Assembly: GCA_014529385.2 (NCBI GenBank)
Contig: CM043959.1
Coordinates: 57,698,753-57,762,752 of the forward strand
Direction of reading: 5' to 3'
Length of the DNA: 64,000 nucleotides
Origin: Adiantum capillus-veneris
Lineage: Eukaryota; Streptophyta; Polypodiopsida; Polypodiales; Pteridaceae
Part shown: positions 10,561-22,819 of the stretch, in pieces
Layout: every line of letters starts with the position of its first letter
Numbering within the stretch: the stretch's first letter is position 1
Position numbers and translations under genes: made by a program
The notes under the pieces: model-generated
Told to the model about the DNA's origin: nothing
The model's input: only the letters and a program-made list of their open reading frames with translations
Database searches by the model: none

Positions 10561-11301
10561 CATGTTGGCTTCACATCAAACAGTTCTCTTGGCTTTATGT
10601 TGGGTACGAGTTAAGCTCTAAGTACTGACAAAAGCGTCTGCCTTCGGTTTCTGGGTGCATAGTCTTGGTCGTTCTTCTTGTATACTTCTTTTGGTGTATG
10701 AGGGGAGCGGCCGGGCGAGCCCTACCCGACTCTGAAAACAGAAAAGCTCTAAGTACTACTTGATGCTACTCTTGGTAAGATTCCAGTACACCGCAGTCGA
10801 TTCTCGCTCTACGAAGAACTGATGGGGGAATTTGAGATTGACAAGAGGTCACTCCAAACTAGTTCTCAAGTAAGAGAACACCCATGAAATGCAATATAGA
10901 GTGCATGGAATTTCTGTTAGTGATTCTAGTGAAAGTATCCTTTTTAATTAAATTAAAGACATTGTAGGCAAGTCTATGTTCACTCTAAAAATGTCACCCA
11001 ATGTTTGAGAAAAATCATTTTCCTAACCATACCCAATTCCTCACTGTGCTTTTTAATTTAGGGAATTTTGAAAATATAAGCATGTTTTCACATTTTTGCA
11101 TTATTTTTTTGCAAATTCTAGGCGTAAATTTTCCTTTCTCACCTTGCTCCTAAGCGACTTTCTTGAATCCTCAAGTGGCACGATTGCATAGAAGCTATTT
11201 CTTTCTGATTCATTTCCATTTTCAATAGTAGGAATCTGGAATCTTACAAGATTCCTCTGCGGTAGAGGTAGATCTTGCAGTTGCTACGTAGTTGAGACGT
11301 C

Positions 11302-11303
<2 letters not shown>

Positions 11304-11343
<40 letters not shown>
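11304..11343. repeat. (AG)20 microsatellite
   Basis: A pure AG run. Confidence 0.95.
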
Positions 11344-11345
<2 letters not shown>

Positions 11346-11572
11346 CGCCTAGCAACTCAATCAAATCCCGTAGGACCTAGAAGGTAAACCTAGTCAAGAC
11401 TTGATATCAGATCATCTTATTTTGATATGCGCTCAGTCATTTAAAAAATACTTAGTGAATTGTATTAAGCACAACATAAAAATTACAAAACAACCTCAAG
11501 CTTACGCGGAGACTTGAGGTGCTGAAGATTACAAATTGGATGTCTACGGCCTCTCACCGAGGCTAATCATAA

Positions 11573-11851
11573 CACAAGAAGTTTTGGACAAATTCTCACA
11601 ATAATTCCCACATTGTGACTTACCTCAACATCATGAGCTTCTGTGAGGGAGGCGCTGCATACTTAGCTAGGTACGATTAGGGGCAGGGGACCGCCGGCCC
11701 GATGGGGGGGGGGGGGCGGCGTTCTCTTGCCCCCAATCGTACCTAGCTAGGTATGCGGTGCCTCTCGAACAGACGCTCATGATGTTATGCATTGTATGAA
11801 AAATGCTGAAAAAGACTTTCCTACATGAGAGAATTGCTAAATCTTCTTGTG
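11573..11851. mobile_element. Foldback MITE, copy 2
   Basis: This 279-bp segment is a close copy of 9002-9281 in the same orientation. It has the same CACAAGAAG ... CTTCTTGTG ends, a near-identical left 80 bases, the paired TACCTAGCTAGGTA arms and the central G-run. The flanks are TAA on the left and TATAA on the right, so the target duplication is imperfect. It lies 1.9 kb downstream of the ALS3 stop codon. Confidence 0.85.
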
Positions 11852-12794
11852 TATAACCGACTTCATGATATTCACATTTTGACATGTTCCCAAGAGAAGA
11901 CAAATTATACGTGCATATGATGAGAAGCTGGCACCATTCTCTCACACTTTTATAAACCTTCACAAACATGCCCTTGCCCCGTGTACTTGTTTTCTTCTCC
12001 AATGTTAGAAGGGTCATGATATGCTCCTCTTAACAACACACGAAAAGAAACCAATTTTCCGAAGAAACTTTTTATACACTTGATGCATGATAGCTTTTGT
12101 AGCACCAGCCATGCTTGTGTGCATCACACTTGGCACACATGTTCGCGATAGTCCCTACCTAACAAACTTTGCACACTATCTCCAACAATCACTACCTCCA
12201 CACATCAGAGCAAGAACTTTCTTCCACTTGCTTTGATTTGGGGAAAATGTTTTGTGAGACACAATTCAAATTTGGGGACCACTCGTGTGTCAGAACAATT
12301 TTTGTTCAAAACTAGTTCTTCAAGCCCATTTTGTTTTTGTTTGTCTTGAAGATGCTTGGTATTGATAAAGCAATCAATTTATAGACAGGCCTACTTACAT
12401 TAACCCAATAACTACATCATATGCATGGGCTACCTCGAAGGATAATTTTTCATTCTCAAGAGAATTGTTTTGTGCTTTCTACATGCATAAATGTTATTCA
12501 TTAAGACATACTAGTATGTGACCCGCGCGTTGCTACGGCTAGAAAATGCACGTCTTCTATTCTTACAACTACAAAAGTGAAAAATTATATAGGTTATGTT
12601 ATTCTACATGTATACACTCTCTTGAATTAAAAAAAAATGATTCACAACATCTCTCTATGGATTCTCAAATAAAAATATACATGCAAGAGGTAACAAATAT
12701 TCCTATAATACCAATCTTGGTAGGTTCTCACACATTACACAAGATTTTCTAGCCCTTATTCAATGGATCTAAGTTCTTTATAGCTATTCAAGAG

Positions 12795-12795
<1 letters not shown>
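11852..12795. other. Intergenic, nothing recognised
   Basis: AT-rich sequence without a convincing coding region. A GC-rich motif (GTGACCCGCGCGTTGCTACG near 12517) resembles ends of some plant DNA transposons, but no partner end was found. Confidence 0.4.

Positions 12796-12840
<45 letters not shown>
12796..12840. repeat. (CA)n microsatellite
   Basis: About 22 CA units; a short poly-C tract follows near 12937. Confidence 0.95.
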
Positions 12841-12846
<6 letters not shown>

Positions 12847-13145
12847 AGGATTAATATTTCTATTCTACTTCTCCTCCTCCCTTCTCTTTGTTTAATTGGA
12901 TAGTTCTCTGGGTTGGTGGTAGTTGTTTAATTCTCCCCCCCCCCCCCTGCAAAAAGAACTTGAAATACTAAATTCCTTCATATTTTGAAGGTTTTCTTAC
13001 CTTCTAATTTAAAATTTAGAGGCAACGTTTTAAAATTTGTAGGTGACATTACACTTTTTTCTTGAGTTTTTCTCCCAATTCATGAAGTCTCCAACTTTTA
13101 TGGTGTTCGTCATACAATAGAAGCCGCTTCTTGTTAAGCAGCATG

Positions 13146-13251
<106 letters not shown>

Positions 13252-13489
13252 TCTAATTGTCTGAAAAAAAAGAGAGCTACAAAGGGCCTGCTATCTCCAT
13301 GATGAAGGAGAATTTAACCTTAAATAGCTTCTCAAAGGAGCTGCTGCACATCTTTGGTCAATATGGACAATGATTGTGCCTATGTGTACCACATTTGAGA
13401 GATGCAGCTGGCCATGGAAGTGAAGACGATGTGTAGTGTCATTGCCACCCAATGAGCCCATATTGTGAGGAGTACCATCACCCCTTGGT

Positions 13490-13770
13490 TGCACTCACAT
13501 CGAGATGGTATGCTAAAGATGGATAATTCCAAGCCTTTAGAAGAGGTGAAAAGAAGCATAGCTCATGTTTGCTCATTGGATGACTTATACATCAGATTCG
13601 ACATTCTCGAGTCCATGGGATTGGCCCCTAACTCGATGTAGGAATACATGAAGAATGGTTTATGGACATAGAAGCATGTTGCTGGGCCGCTAGCCTTCAA
13701 TGGATCATCTCCATACACATCCCACATTCACGCAAACCAACACTTCAAGAAAGCATTAATGTGTTAGACA
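13490..13770 (+). pseudogene. Degraded reading frame, unidentified
   Basis: From about 13516 the plus strand reads MDNSKPLEEVKRSIAHVCSL, continues DDLYIRFDILESMGLAPN and then is broken by TAG codons near 13638 and 13668. Composition is protein-like and acidic/basic balanced, unlike surrounding repeats. I do not recognise the family; it could be a gag or host-gene relic. Confidence 0.3.
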
Positions 13771-13989
13771 TCTTGCAAGGTCTAGATAGGGATAATCTCC
13801 CTCTTCACCATCATCATTAGATGTTGGATCAATGGCACCTTCAACAAATAATGCATAATGCATTGCGACACCTTCCTCTCCCTACTAAAGATCTCAAATA
13901 TTTCATCTCTTGTAACATTGATATTATGTATCCCAATGCTGGAAAAAGGGCTAGGTTTAGTGCAATCATTTGAGTGTACGCTTACTATA

Positions 13990-15620
13990 ATCATATGTAG
14001 GTTTTCCAAGTTTTTTGGAAAAAATATTGTGTATTTAAGTGCTAAAAAAAACAAACTTAGTTTTAGTGTGATCCAACCTGCAAAATAAAACCTTCAAATA
14101 TAGTAAATTTGCCTCTAAAATTTCTCATACGTAAGTTTTCCAAGTTTTTGGGAGAAAGTATTGTGTATCTCAATGCAAAAAAAAAACATACATTCAGTGT
14201 AATCTAACCTACAAATATAGTAAATTTGCCTCTAAAATTTCTCATACGTAGGTCTTCCAAGTTTTTGGGAGAAAGTATTGTGTATCTCAGTGCTAAAACA
14301 AAACCTACATTCACTCTAATGTAACTTACAAATGTTGAGATTTACCTCTAAATAATAGATTTGAAGGTAAGAACTCCTAGAAAGTTTAGAAAAATTTAGT
14401 GTGAAAACCATCAAATACAATAAATTTGCCTTTAAAATTTCTCATAGGTAGTTTTTCCAAAATTTTGAAAAGAACATTGTGTACCTAAGTACTCGAAGAA
14501 AATCTAAGTTTAATGTAGATATAGTAAATTTGTCTCCTTGGAAAGTGACCCCAAAGAGAAAGAACCCCTAAGAATGGGGGTGCCAAGGGCCACATAAGTG
14601 CATTCCAAGAGGCTACATTTAAATATAGTATACATGTTGACCAAAACATTTTTCAAACAAAAAGGTTTTTTTTTTAAAGAGCCCTGAATAGCCATTTTAG
14701 TTTGCTCATGTCAAATACTTGCATGATGCCATATGCCTTTGAGATATAAGGATACACCATTGTATCCGTACACAAGCCCTCACCTTGCTTCATTTGAAAA
14801 CTACTTAGAGCTTCCTTACCCTCACCCTTCTCCTTCCATACACATGTGACATCCTAAACTACATACATTGATAATGGAGAAAAGCACTCTATATCCAAGT
14901 GCTCGAAAGAAAACCTAGATTAAGTGTAATCCCACCTACAAATTTTGAGTTTTACTTCTAAATTCTAGATTTGTAGTGGAGAAAACATACAAAGCTCGGA
15001 GAAATTAGTAGGGATGAATTACATATCAAAGGGGAGGCATACTATTATCATCATACATGTAATATGAGAAATTCAAATATAAAAACTTTCAAATATAGTA
15101 AATTTGTCTCTACAATTCTATCATGTGTAGGTGTTTTAAATTTGAATTTTTTTTTGGAATTCTCTAAGAGCCCTTGATCGCAACCTCCAAATTTAGTAAA
15201 AACCGTCAAATTTAAAGGCAAATCCACAAATTTTATAGGCAAGTTTTAGGAAAATCATGTAAAGACCTTCAAATATACTTTTCTCATATGTAAGTTTTTC
15301 AAGTTTTTGAAAAAGAGCAATATGTATATGAGTACATGAAAAAAGGCTAGGTCTAGTGTAATCCCACCTACAACTTTTAAATTCTAGATTTGAGGTGAGG
15401 ATATGTATCGAAGTGCTAAAAGAAACTTAGGTTTGGTGTAATTCAACCTACAAATTCTAAGATTTATCTCTAAATTCTAATTTGAAGGTGAGAATGCTTA
15501 CAAAGTTCATAGGAAAAAACCTAGGTTTAGTGTAGTCCCACCCACAAATTTTGAGATTTACCTTAAAATTCTAATTTGAAATTGAGAACGTTTACAAAGT
15601 TCAGAGAAATTTAGCACTTT
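13990..15620. repeat. Array of diverged ~118-bp repeats
   Basis: The recurring unit contains CTCATACGTAGGTTTTCCAAG, then AGTATTGTGTATCTCAGTGC, then an A-run, then TTTAGTGTAATCCAACCTAC, then AAATATAGTAAATTTGCCTC. Clear adjacent units start near 13992, 14123 and 14241, and partial ones near 14440, 14880, 15050 and 15285, with the half-unit TTTGAGATTTACCTCTAAATTCTA repeated between. The interval 14560-14870 is unrelated sequence inside the array. No protein-coding interpretation holds. Confidence 0.75.
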
Positions 15621-15771
15621 AAAAAAAAAACATAGTCAACAGTTTACTTTGCCTTCCGTCGTTGTCAACTTGCAATTGCTCGCCACCCGCCCTAGATTTT
15701 TTCCATGTCCTAGATTCGTCAGCTTGGGCTTACTCGACTTTGTTCATCATTGGCTATGGGACCAATTGCAT

Positions 15772-16110
<339 letters not shown>

Positions 16111-16188
16111 ACGACGGGCAACTGTGATATCGTGTTCTCTCTCTCACACACATACACACACCCACACAAAGAGTGAACACTCTAGCTA

Positions 16189-16237
<49 letters not shown>

Positions 16238-16245
<8 letters not shown>

Positions 16246-16468
16246 CCTTGGGTGTGCGCACAAGCTCGCTCAGTTAGATTGGACTCTCTCTCACACACAC
16301 CACCAATAATGCCCAGTCACACTGTAGGTTGAGATTCGAGTCTCATACGCACACAGCCTTGGGTGTGCGCAAATGCTTGCTCAGCTAGATTGGACTCTCT
16401 CTCTCTCACACACACCACCAATAATGCCCAATCACACTGTAGGTTGAGATTTGAGTCTCATACGCACA
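16238..16468. repeat. Two tandem ~115-bp repeats
   Basis: The unit CACAGCCTTGGGTGTGCGCA ... TAGATTGGACTCTCTCTC ... CACCAATAATGCCCA ... GAGTCTCATACGCACA occurs at 16241 and again at 16352. The copies differ by a few bases and by extra CT units. Confidence 0.9.
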
Positions 16469-16493
16469 CATAGCCAGCGGTTAATCGCGTTTC

Positions 16494-16557
<64 letters not shown>

Positions 16558-16609
16558 GTAACACATGAACACCACATACACACATCATGGATGCAAACGC
16601 ATGCAGGTC

Positions 16610-16816
16610 GAGATTGGACTAAGACCTTCAAGCACTAAGGTCGTTAGGCTGTAGGTTATTTCATGGAGTTCCTAACGTGGACATTTGTGCAAGCTCCAAT
16701 GGATGACACGTGGAAGGTCTCTCCTTGCTTGGAAAATTTAAGCTCCATTATATATGTATAGATTTACTTTAAGATTATTTTGATCAAGAAGTTTTTTTTG
16801 GCACTCTCTTTGACAC

Positions 16817-16897
<81 letters not shown>

Positions 16898-17144
16898 CCT
16901 TCCATTTTGGGGCTATTCGAGACCTTCAAGCACTGAGGTCGTCAGGCTATAGATTATTTCAAGGAGTTCCAAACATGGATATTTGTGCAAGCTACAGTGG
17001 ATGACATGTGGAAGTCCTCTTCTTGCTTGAAAAATTTAAGCTCCATTATATATGTATAGATTTACTTTAAAATTATTTCAATCAAGAATTTTTTTTTGCC
17101 ACGCTCTTTGAGACCCCCCCCCCCCCCCCCCCCCCCCCCCTCCC

Positions 17145-17225
<81 letters not shown>

Positions 17226-17630
17226 CCCTTCTATTTTGGGGCTATTCGAAATCAGTGTTCAATTAAAATTGGGATTTAGTGTATTAATTGAAAAATCCTA
17301 GTTAGATTCTAAGTTCACCTTGAAGTAAATCGATAAAATTTTGCTAGTGTGCATACGAACGATTTCTTAAATTCTAAAATTTTATGGCCATTTGCTTTCC
17401 ATAAGCAAAGTTGAGCCACCTTCGAGATTGGACTAAGACCTTCAAGCGCTAAGGTCGTCAGGCTGTAGGTTATTTCATGGAGTTCCTAACGTGGACATTT
17501 GTGCAAGCTCCAATGGATGACACGTGGAAGGTCTCTCCTTGCTTGGAAAATTTAAGCTCCATTATATATGTATAGATTTACTTTAAGATTATTTTGATCA
17601 AGAAGTTTTTTTTGGCACTCTCTTTGAGAC

Positions 17631-17703
<73 letters not shown>

Positions 17704-17941
17704 CCTTCCATTTTGAGGCTATTCGAGACCTTCAAGCACTGAGGTCATCAGGCTATAGATCATTTCAAGGAGTTCCAAACATGGATATTTGTGCAAGCTA
17801 CAGTGGATGACATGTGGAAGTCCTCTTCTTGCTTGAAAAATTTAAGCTCCATTATATATGTATAGATTTACTTTAAAATTATTTCAATCAAGATTTTTTT
17901 TTTGCCACGCTCTTTGAGAACCCCCCCCCCCCCCCCCCCCC

Positions 17942-17978
<37 letters not shown>

Positions 17979-18385
17979 TGCCCTTCTATTTTGGGGCTAT
18001 TCGAAATCAGTGTTCAATTAAAATTGGGATTTAGTGTATTAATTGAAAAATCCTAGTTAGATTCTAAGTTCACCTTGAAGTAAATCGATAAAATTTTGCT
18101 AGTGTGCATACGAACGATTTCTTAAATTCTAAAATTTTATGGCCATTTGCTTTCCATAAGAAAAGTTGAGCCACCTTCGAGATTGGACTAAGACCTTCAA
18201 GCGCTAAGGTCGTCAGGCTGTAGGTTATTTCATGGAGTTCCTAACGTGGACATTTGTGCAAGCTCCAATGGATGACACGTGGAAGGTCTCTCCTTGCTTG
18301 GAAAATTTAAGCTCCATTATATATGTATAGAGTTACTTTAAGATTATTTTGATCAAGAAGTTTTTTTTGGCACTCTCTTTGAGAC

Positions 18386-18440
<55 letters not shown>

Positions 18441-18659
18441 CCTTCCATTTTGAGGCTATTCGAGACCTTCAAGCACTGAGGTCATCAGGCTATAGATCAT
18501 TTCAAGGAGTTCCAAACATGGATATTTGTGCAAGCTACAGTGGATGACATGTGGAAGTCCTCTTCTTGCTTGAAAAATTTAAGCTCCATTATATATGTAT
18601 AGATTTACTTTAAAATTATTTCAATCAAGAATTTTTTTTTGCCACGCTCTTTGAGACCG

Positions 18660-18758
<99 letters not shown>

Positions 18759-18960
18759 TGCCCTTCTATTTTGGGGCTATTCGAAATCAGTGTTCAATTA
18801 AAATTGGGATTTAGTGTATTAATTGAAAAATCCTAGTTAGATTCTAAGTTCACCTTGAAGTAAATCGATAAAATTTTGCTATTGTGCATACGAACGATTT
18901 CTGAAATTCTGAAATTTTATGGCCATTTGCTTTCCATAAGCAAAGTTGAATCACCTTCAA
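16610..18960. repeat. Higher-order tandem repeat, three copies of ~760-810 bp
   Basis: Copies start at GAGATTGGACTAAGACC at 16610, 17424 and 18179. Each copy has the same inner order: monomer alpha (AAGACCTTCAAGCRCTAAGG ... CACGTGGAAGGTCTC ... TTATATATGTATAG) ending in CT/CA repeats; monomer beta, a diverged alpha (CTGAGGTC ... CATGTGGAAGTCC ... TTTTTTTTTGCCACGC) ending, for the most part, in a C-run plus CT/CA repeats; and a 200-bp tail (TATTTTGGGGCTATTCGAAATC ... TTTTATGGCCATTTGC). Copies differ mainly in microsatellite length and a few point changes, so the last duplications are young compared with the alpha/beta split. Confidence 0.95.
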
Positions 18961-19059
18961 TTAAGGAAAAGTAAAGTTGGAAAAGTAGAGTCAAATCCTT
19001 TTCTTTTACTTTGGAAGGTTAAAATTTGAAGGCCTGAGAAAAGTTTCACAAATTCCAAG

Positions 19060-19260
19060 ATCCCAAGCTTTAGAGAAATGGGACATTTTCTAAGGTTTTC
19101 TTTGAAGTGAAGCAGTGAGTGACACGTGGAGGATCTCTCCTTCCTTGAAAATTTTAAGCTGCATTATAAATAGTATAGATGGTGCAGCTTCATCTAATTG
19201 TGTTGCACTCTCAAAATTGAATCTTCCAAGCTTGATATTTTCCTTAAGTCTGTAATGTGT
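19060..19260 (+). promoter_or_regulatory. Promoter-like segment related to the repeat monomers
   Basis: GTGACACGTGGAGGATCTCTCC then TTTTAAGCTGCATTATAAATAG parallels the alpha monomer, where the TATA-like element reads TTATATATGTATAG. Here the G-box CACGTG and the TATA element TATAAATAG are canonical and are followed by a leader-like stretch. It may be the parent sequence of the array or an LTR/gene promoter relic. No attached gene is recognisable. Confidence 0.4.
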
Positions 19261-19379
19261 TCTAAAGTTAGCGCCTGATCTTATCGTTAATCCACAAGTG
19301 CTTTAAGAGAATTTGTCAATTGTAGGAAGAGTTATAGCTTTGGTTGTGGCTCTCAAAGGCATTCTCTTCTCCCACCTAC

Positions 19380-19865
19380 AACACTGTAACACCGTTGTTA
19401 GGTACCAACTCTAGAGATAGCGGTGGTACCATTGTTAATACTGGTTCACTGCCATCATGTACACAATTGTTGACACCGTCTTGTCATTTATAGAGCCCCA
19501 TCATTCTGTGTAGCCTGACATACCACAAGCCTTGAAGATGCAAACATAGGTAATCACATTTGAAGAGAGACCCTCATTTTGCATCCTATAGAGATTCTTT
19601 GCCATGCCCATATTTGATATAGCTTGCACAATTGCGATTTAAGAGATGAGAATTCCGGACAAGAAGGTCATCGAGGACTTGTTGTGCTTGAACAAATACA
19701 CCACACTTCGCATACATAATAGCCAATTGACAACATGTTCCCTAGTATGCATTTCTTTGGAGCAACAAAATATCTCAAACTTAAATATATTTCCTAATGT
19801 ACCACTACAAATCCTTATCCTTAGCACAATCTTTTAGTGAGGTCCCAAAAGCAAGACGCATGGTT
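19380..19865 (-). pseudogene. Pentatricopeptide-repeat (PPR) gene fragment
   Basis: On the minus strand 19617-19735 reads LAIMYAKCGVFVQAQQVLDD followed by LLVRN, the classic plant PPR (PLS subfamily) pattern of MYAKCG-x5-A-xx-VFD. Upstream is FGTSLKDCAKDKDL and downstream, in another frame, RMQNEGLSSNVITYVCIFKA followed by CG. PPR proteins bind organellar RNA. Here frames shift at least twice and stops interrupt, only about four repeats remain, and no start is visible, so it is a pseudogene. Flanks are non-coding. Confidence 0.8.
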
Positions 19866-21586
19866 CCTCGCATAATATGCTTATCTATGATGTTTATGGT
19901 GATGATTACAAGTAAAAGGTCTTGGTGGCAACCCCAAGTCAGACTTGGCTCCCCTTGGTTGTTTGTGGTCTCAGGGTGGCTCCCTTTGTCAGCTGATGTA
20001 TGGTCATATGGTTTGGATGGGATGGTGGGTCAAGTGTTGCTAGCTGCCATGGTTGGAGTATGACTTTCATTGTAACCTTTTTTTCTTTTGTAATATTTAT
20101 ATACACTCACTATGGTAAGTTTGGGCCAAAAAGAAAGATCTTTTGAATTTCAAGACTTTTTTTGTAGCACTTTCTTTGGGGCTATGCAACTGAGCTTGAA
20201 AGTTTTTCTAATGCTTCAATAATCAAGTGTTTGATAGCTCAGCTATTGGACATGTATAAAAGTCAAGTCTCGCTTGGTATGAGTGATATCGTTTTTCCTA
20301 AATGAACGAAAAGATTCCTTGAACTTTTTCCTAAGTATTCTTAATACTCACATAAAAAAGAATATTAGCAAGAATTTCCTTCATGGATTGGATGTTGTTA
20401 TTTGTAGGTAATTGCATTTTTTTTGGATTTAGAGAATACAAAGTCAAATGGTGTTCCTATATTCTAGCGTGTCACATTTTACACTCCCATCAAGGTCGGG
20501 GCTTGGGGGACAGTTGATCAGCCTCATTCGATCAACTTGCATTCTTGACCAAAATATGGCTACATCCACTAGATGGAAGCCACCTCACAAACGGACTATA
20601 AAACAACATCAACCATATTTCAATGGATACATTAGTGGGTGGATGGCAGCAGTGGCATTGTCATCGACACATCAACGAGTGGAATGGAAGCAGCTTGACG
20701 TTGCTTGCATGGTCACTCAAATGTAGCTCACTGTCACCTCCTACACCTCTACGCATCCCTCCCTCGATGCTTGTTGATGATCGAGAAGGGACTTGTAACA
20801 ATGAAGCTCCCCATGGCTTCCGCCCTAGACTAGTGCATCATGTGCATACCACTAATACTCTAGATAACTATGGGACTTGGCCCTAAAAACCATCCTAATG
20901 AGAAGAGGGAACACTTAACAACACTATCAATATGCCTTGGTCACTTTTGGAATGGCGAGCTCGGAAGAGTCTTGAATGGTTTAGAATTGGGGGATTGAGT
21001 AGGCAGCCCAGGCAATGGAAAGAGGGCACTAAAATGGGGCTGATGATGAGTGTGGAAGCATGCAAGGATGGCTAAGTTTCCTCGCATGAAGCCTCTTAAT
21101 GGTGGCTGCTTGTGGATTGCATGAGCTCGTGAAGAGAGATACATGGGAGGTTGGGGGGTTGCATAACATAATCACCCAACAAGAAGGGCTCATGAGCTAG
21201 ATGTGGACATACTATGAGGAAAGAAAGCCTACTCTATGATTGATGCATAATAGAGAAGAGTTTTTGCAATTCATTTTTGAGTTCATGAGCCCACGAGGGG
21301 CTGAATTGAAAGCGTGGGAGGGTGGAATCATGTTAACGCGTACCACAAATGCATGTCCCAAAAAATGCTAGCTAGCATTTCTTATTAGAAGGGATTCTAG
21401 TGTAGCATTTGAAATATCTCAAGTTGAAAGAGAGTATAAAATAATTTATTAAATTCATTCAATCTCAAGAGCCAAAAAGTAACACCACATTGTTTTTAGT
21501 TACAAACATGTAGTTATATGAATGATTCAAAATTGGAGGCTCTCTCTCTCTAGCTACCTCTGTCAAAGCTTCAATGGAGAGTTGAG

Positions 21587-21619
<33 letters not shown>

Positions 21620-22060
21620 CCTCTATCCTTAACCTATGAAGAACTATCTCTGCACTATGGAACAACCAAGCAGATTGGCAATGGAAGTAAGAAACATTTG
21701 CTTCGTACTTTATGGAAGACTGCCCGATGTGTTGGTGATTAGCTGTGTATTATGACGTGTTTTTTAAAGCGAATAATAGGTTGTTGCACATAGGTTCCAT
21801 GAATCCCAACTCACAAGACCGGTTGAATCCCAACTCACGATACTCACAAGGTCCAATCCTTGCTATGATCAAGAAGTAGGAGAGAGAAAGAAAGACAAAA
21901 TAGCGGGAGGTGTAGCAAAGGAAAAAGGGGGAGAATGTCATGCATGCTCTAGATTGTGAAAGAAAGAAGAACATTTCTTGTGATGTTGTGAATGTTTTTA
22001 AACAGAGGACTAAAGGCATTCCATGGAAATCAAACAAAAAATCTAGACTCTATTGTGCTT
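19866..22060. other. Intergenic, no gene recognised
   Basis: Open frames of 60-95 codons occur here (for example 20448-20886 plus, 20941-21144 minus, 21750-22037 minus), but none shows a family motif, and overlapping frames are equally open. A (GT)15 tract lies at 21589-21618. Confidence 0.4.
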
Positions 22061-22066
22061 TGTAAG

Positions 22067-22282
22067 CAATCTACGAGTACTTTGTGAAGGAGGACAATAC
22101 CATTCATTGGGAAATCCTTTTCAATGTCTGAAATACTTTGACCCTTGTCAAAGTATTGCAGACATTAGACTCTAGCCGCTAAACATTCTGCTTTGGAAGC
22201 AATCTACGAATACTTTGTGAGAGGAGAATACCATTCATTGGGCAATCCTTTTCAATGTATGCAATACTTTGACCCTTGTCAA
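22067..22282. repeat. Tandem duplication of ~131 bp
   Basis: AGCAATCTACGAGTACTTTG ... ATACCATTCATTGGGAAATC ... CTTTGACCCTTGTCAA at 22067-22153 recurs at 22198-22282 with a handful of differences. Confidence 0.9.
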
Positions 22283-22819
22283 GAAGCTAAGTTCTAATGA
22301 AGAGCTATTCATGAAGAATGCGGCATTATCAATGATGTTGAATACACAAGAGCCAATTCCTATTGCAAAAGTATTGCGGGTCCTTCAAGTTGGCCATTGA
22401 AGATTGTACAAGAAAAAATCATGAGTCAATGTTGATGCCAGTGGTGGGCTGATTTCATTGGCTTCCTATTGCAAGCAATGCCATCATAGCCCAATTATAG
22501 ATAAAATTAAAGAGTTGGTTTACACTTTTTGGAGAGATGAGACAAGTGTTTCTCTAACAAAAATGATGTTTGTCTTAGGAGATTGAAGCAATAGGTTTAT
22601 ACGCAACACCATGTGCATCTCATTGACTAGCCTTAGGTACTCCATCTTTTTTACTTAAAAATCATGTACAACATATGATTAGCATATGGTAGTTGGGAAT
22701 TTTTGTGTCATAATTAGAAATTTAGATATCATTGTATATGCTTATTCTCACATAACAGATGCTAGTTATACAAAGTTTTGTTTCATACTACTTAGGAAGC
22801 TGGGTATGTGTGAGTCAAA

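Noticed and set aside
10600-10740. LINE 3'-tail-like sequence (CTTGTATACTTCTTTTGGTG)
   Set aside because: The similarity is to a short, common tail pattern only; no LINE coding sequence or poly-A adjoins.
12500-12550. GC-rich motif ACTAGTATGTGACCCGCGCG resembling ends of plant DNA transposons
   Set aside because: No matching second end or target duplication was found nearby, so no element can be claimed.
20448-21144. Open frames of 67-92 codons on both strands
   Set aside because: No family motif, overlapping open frames in other phases and no splice or promoter context.
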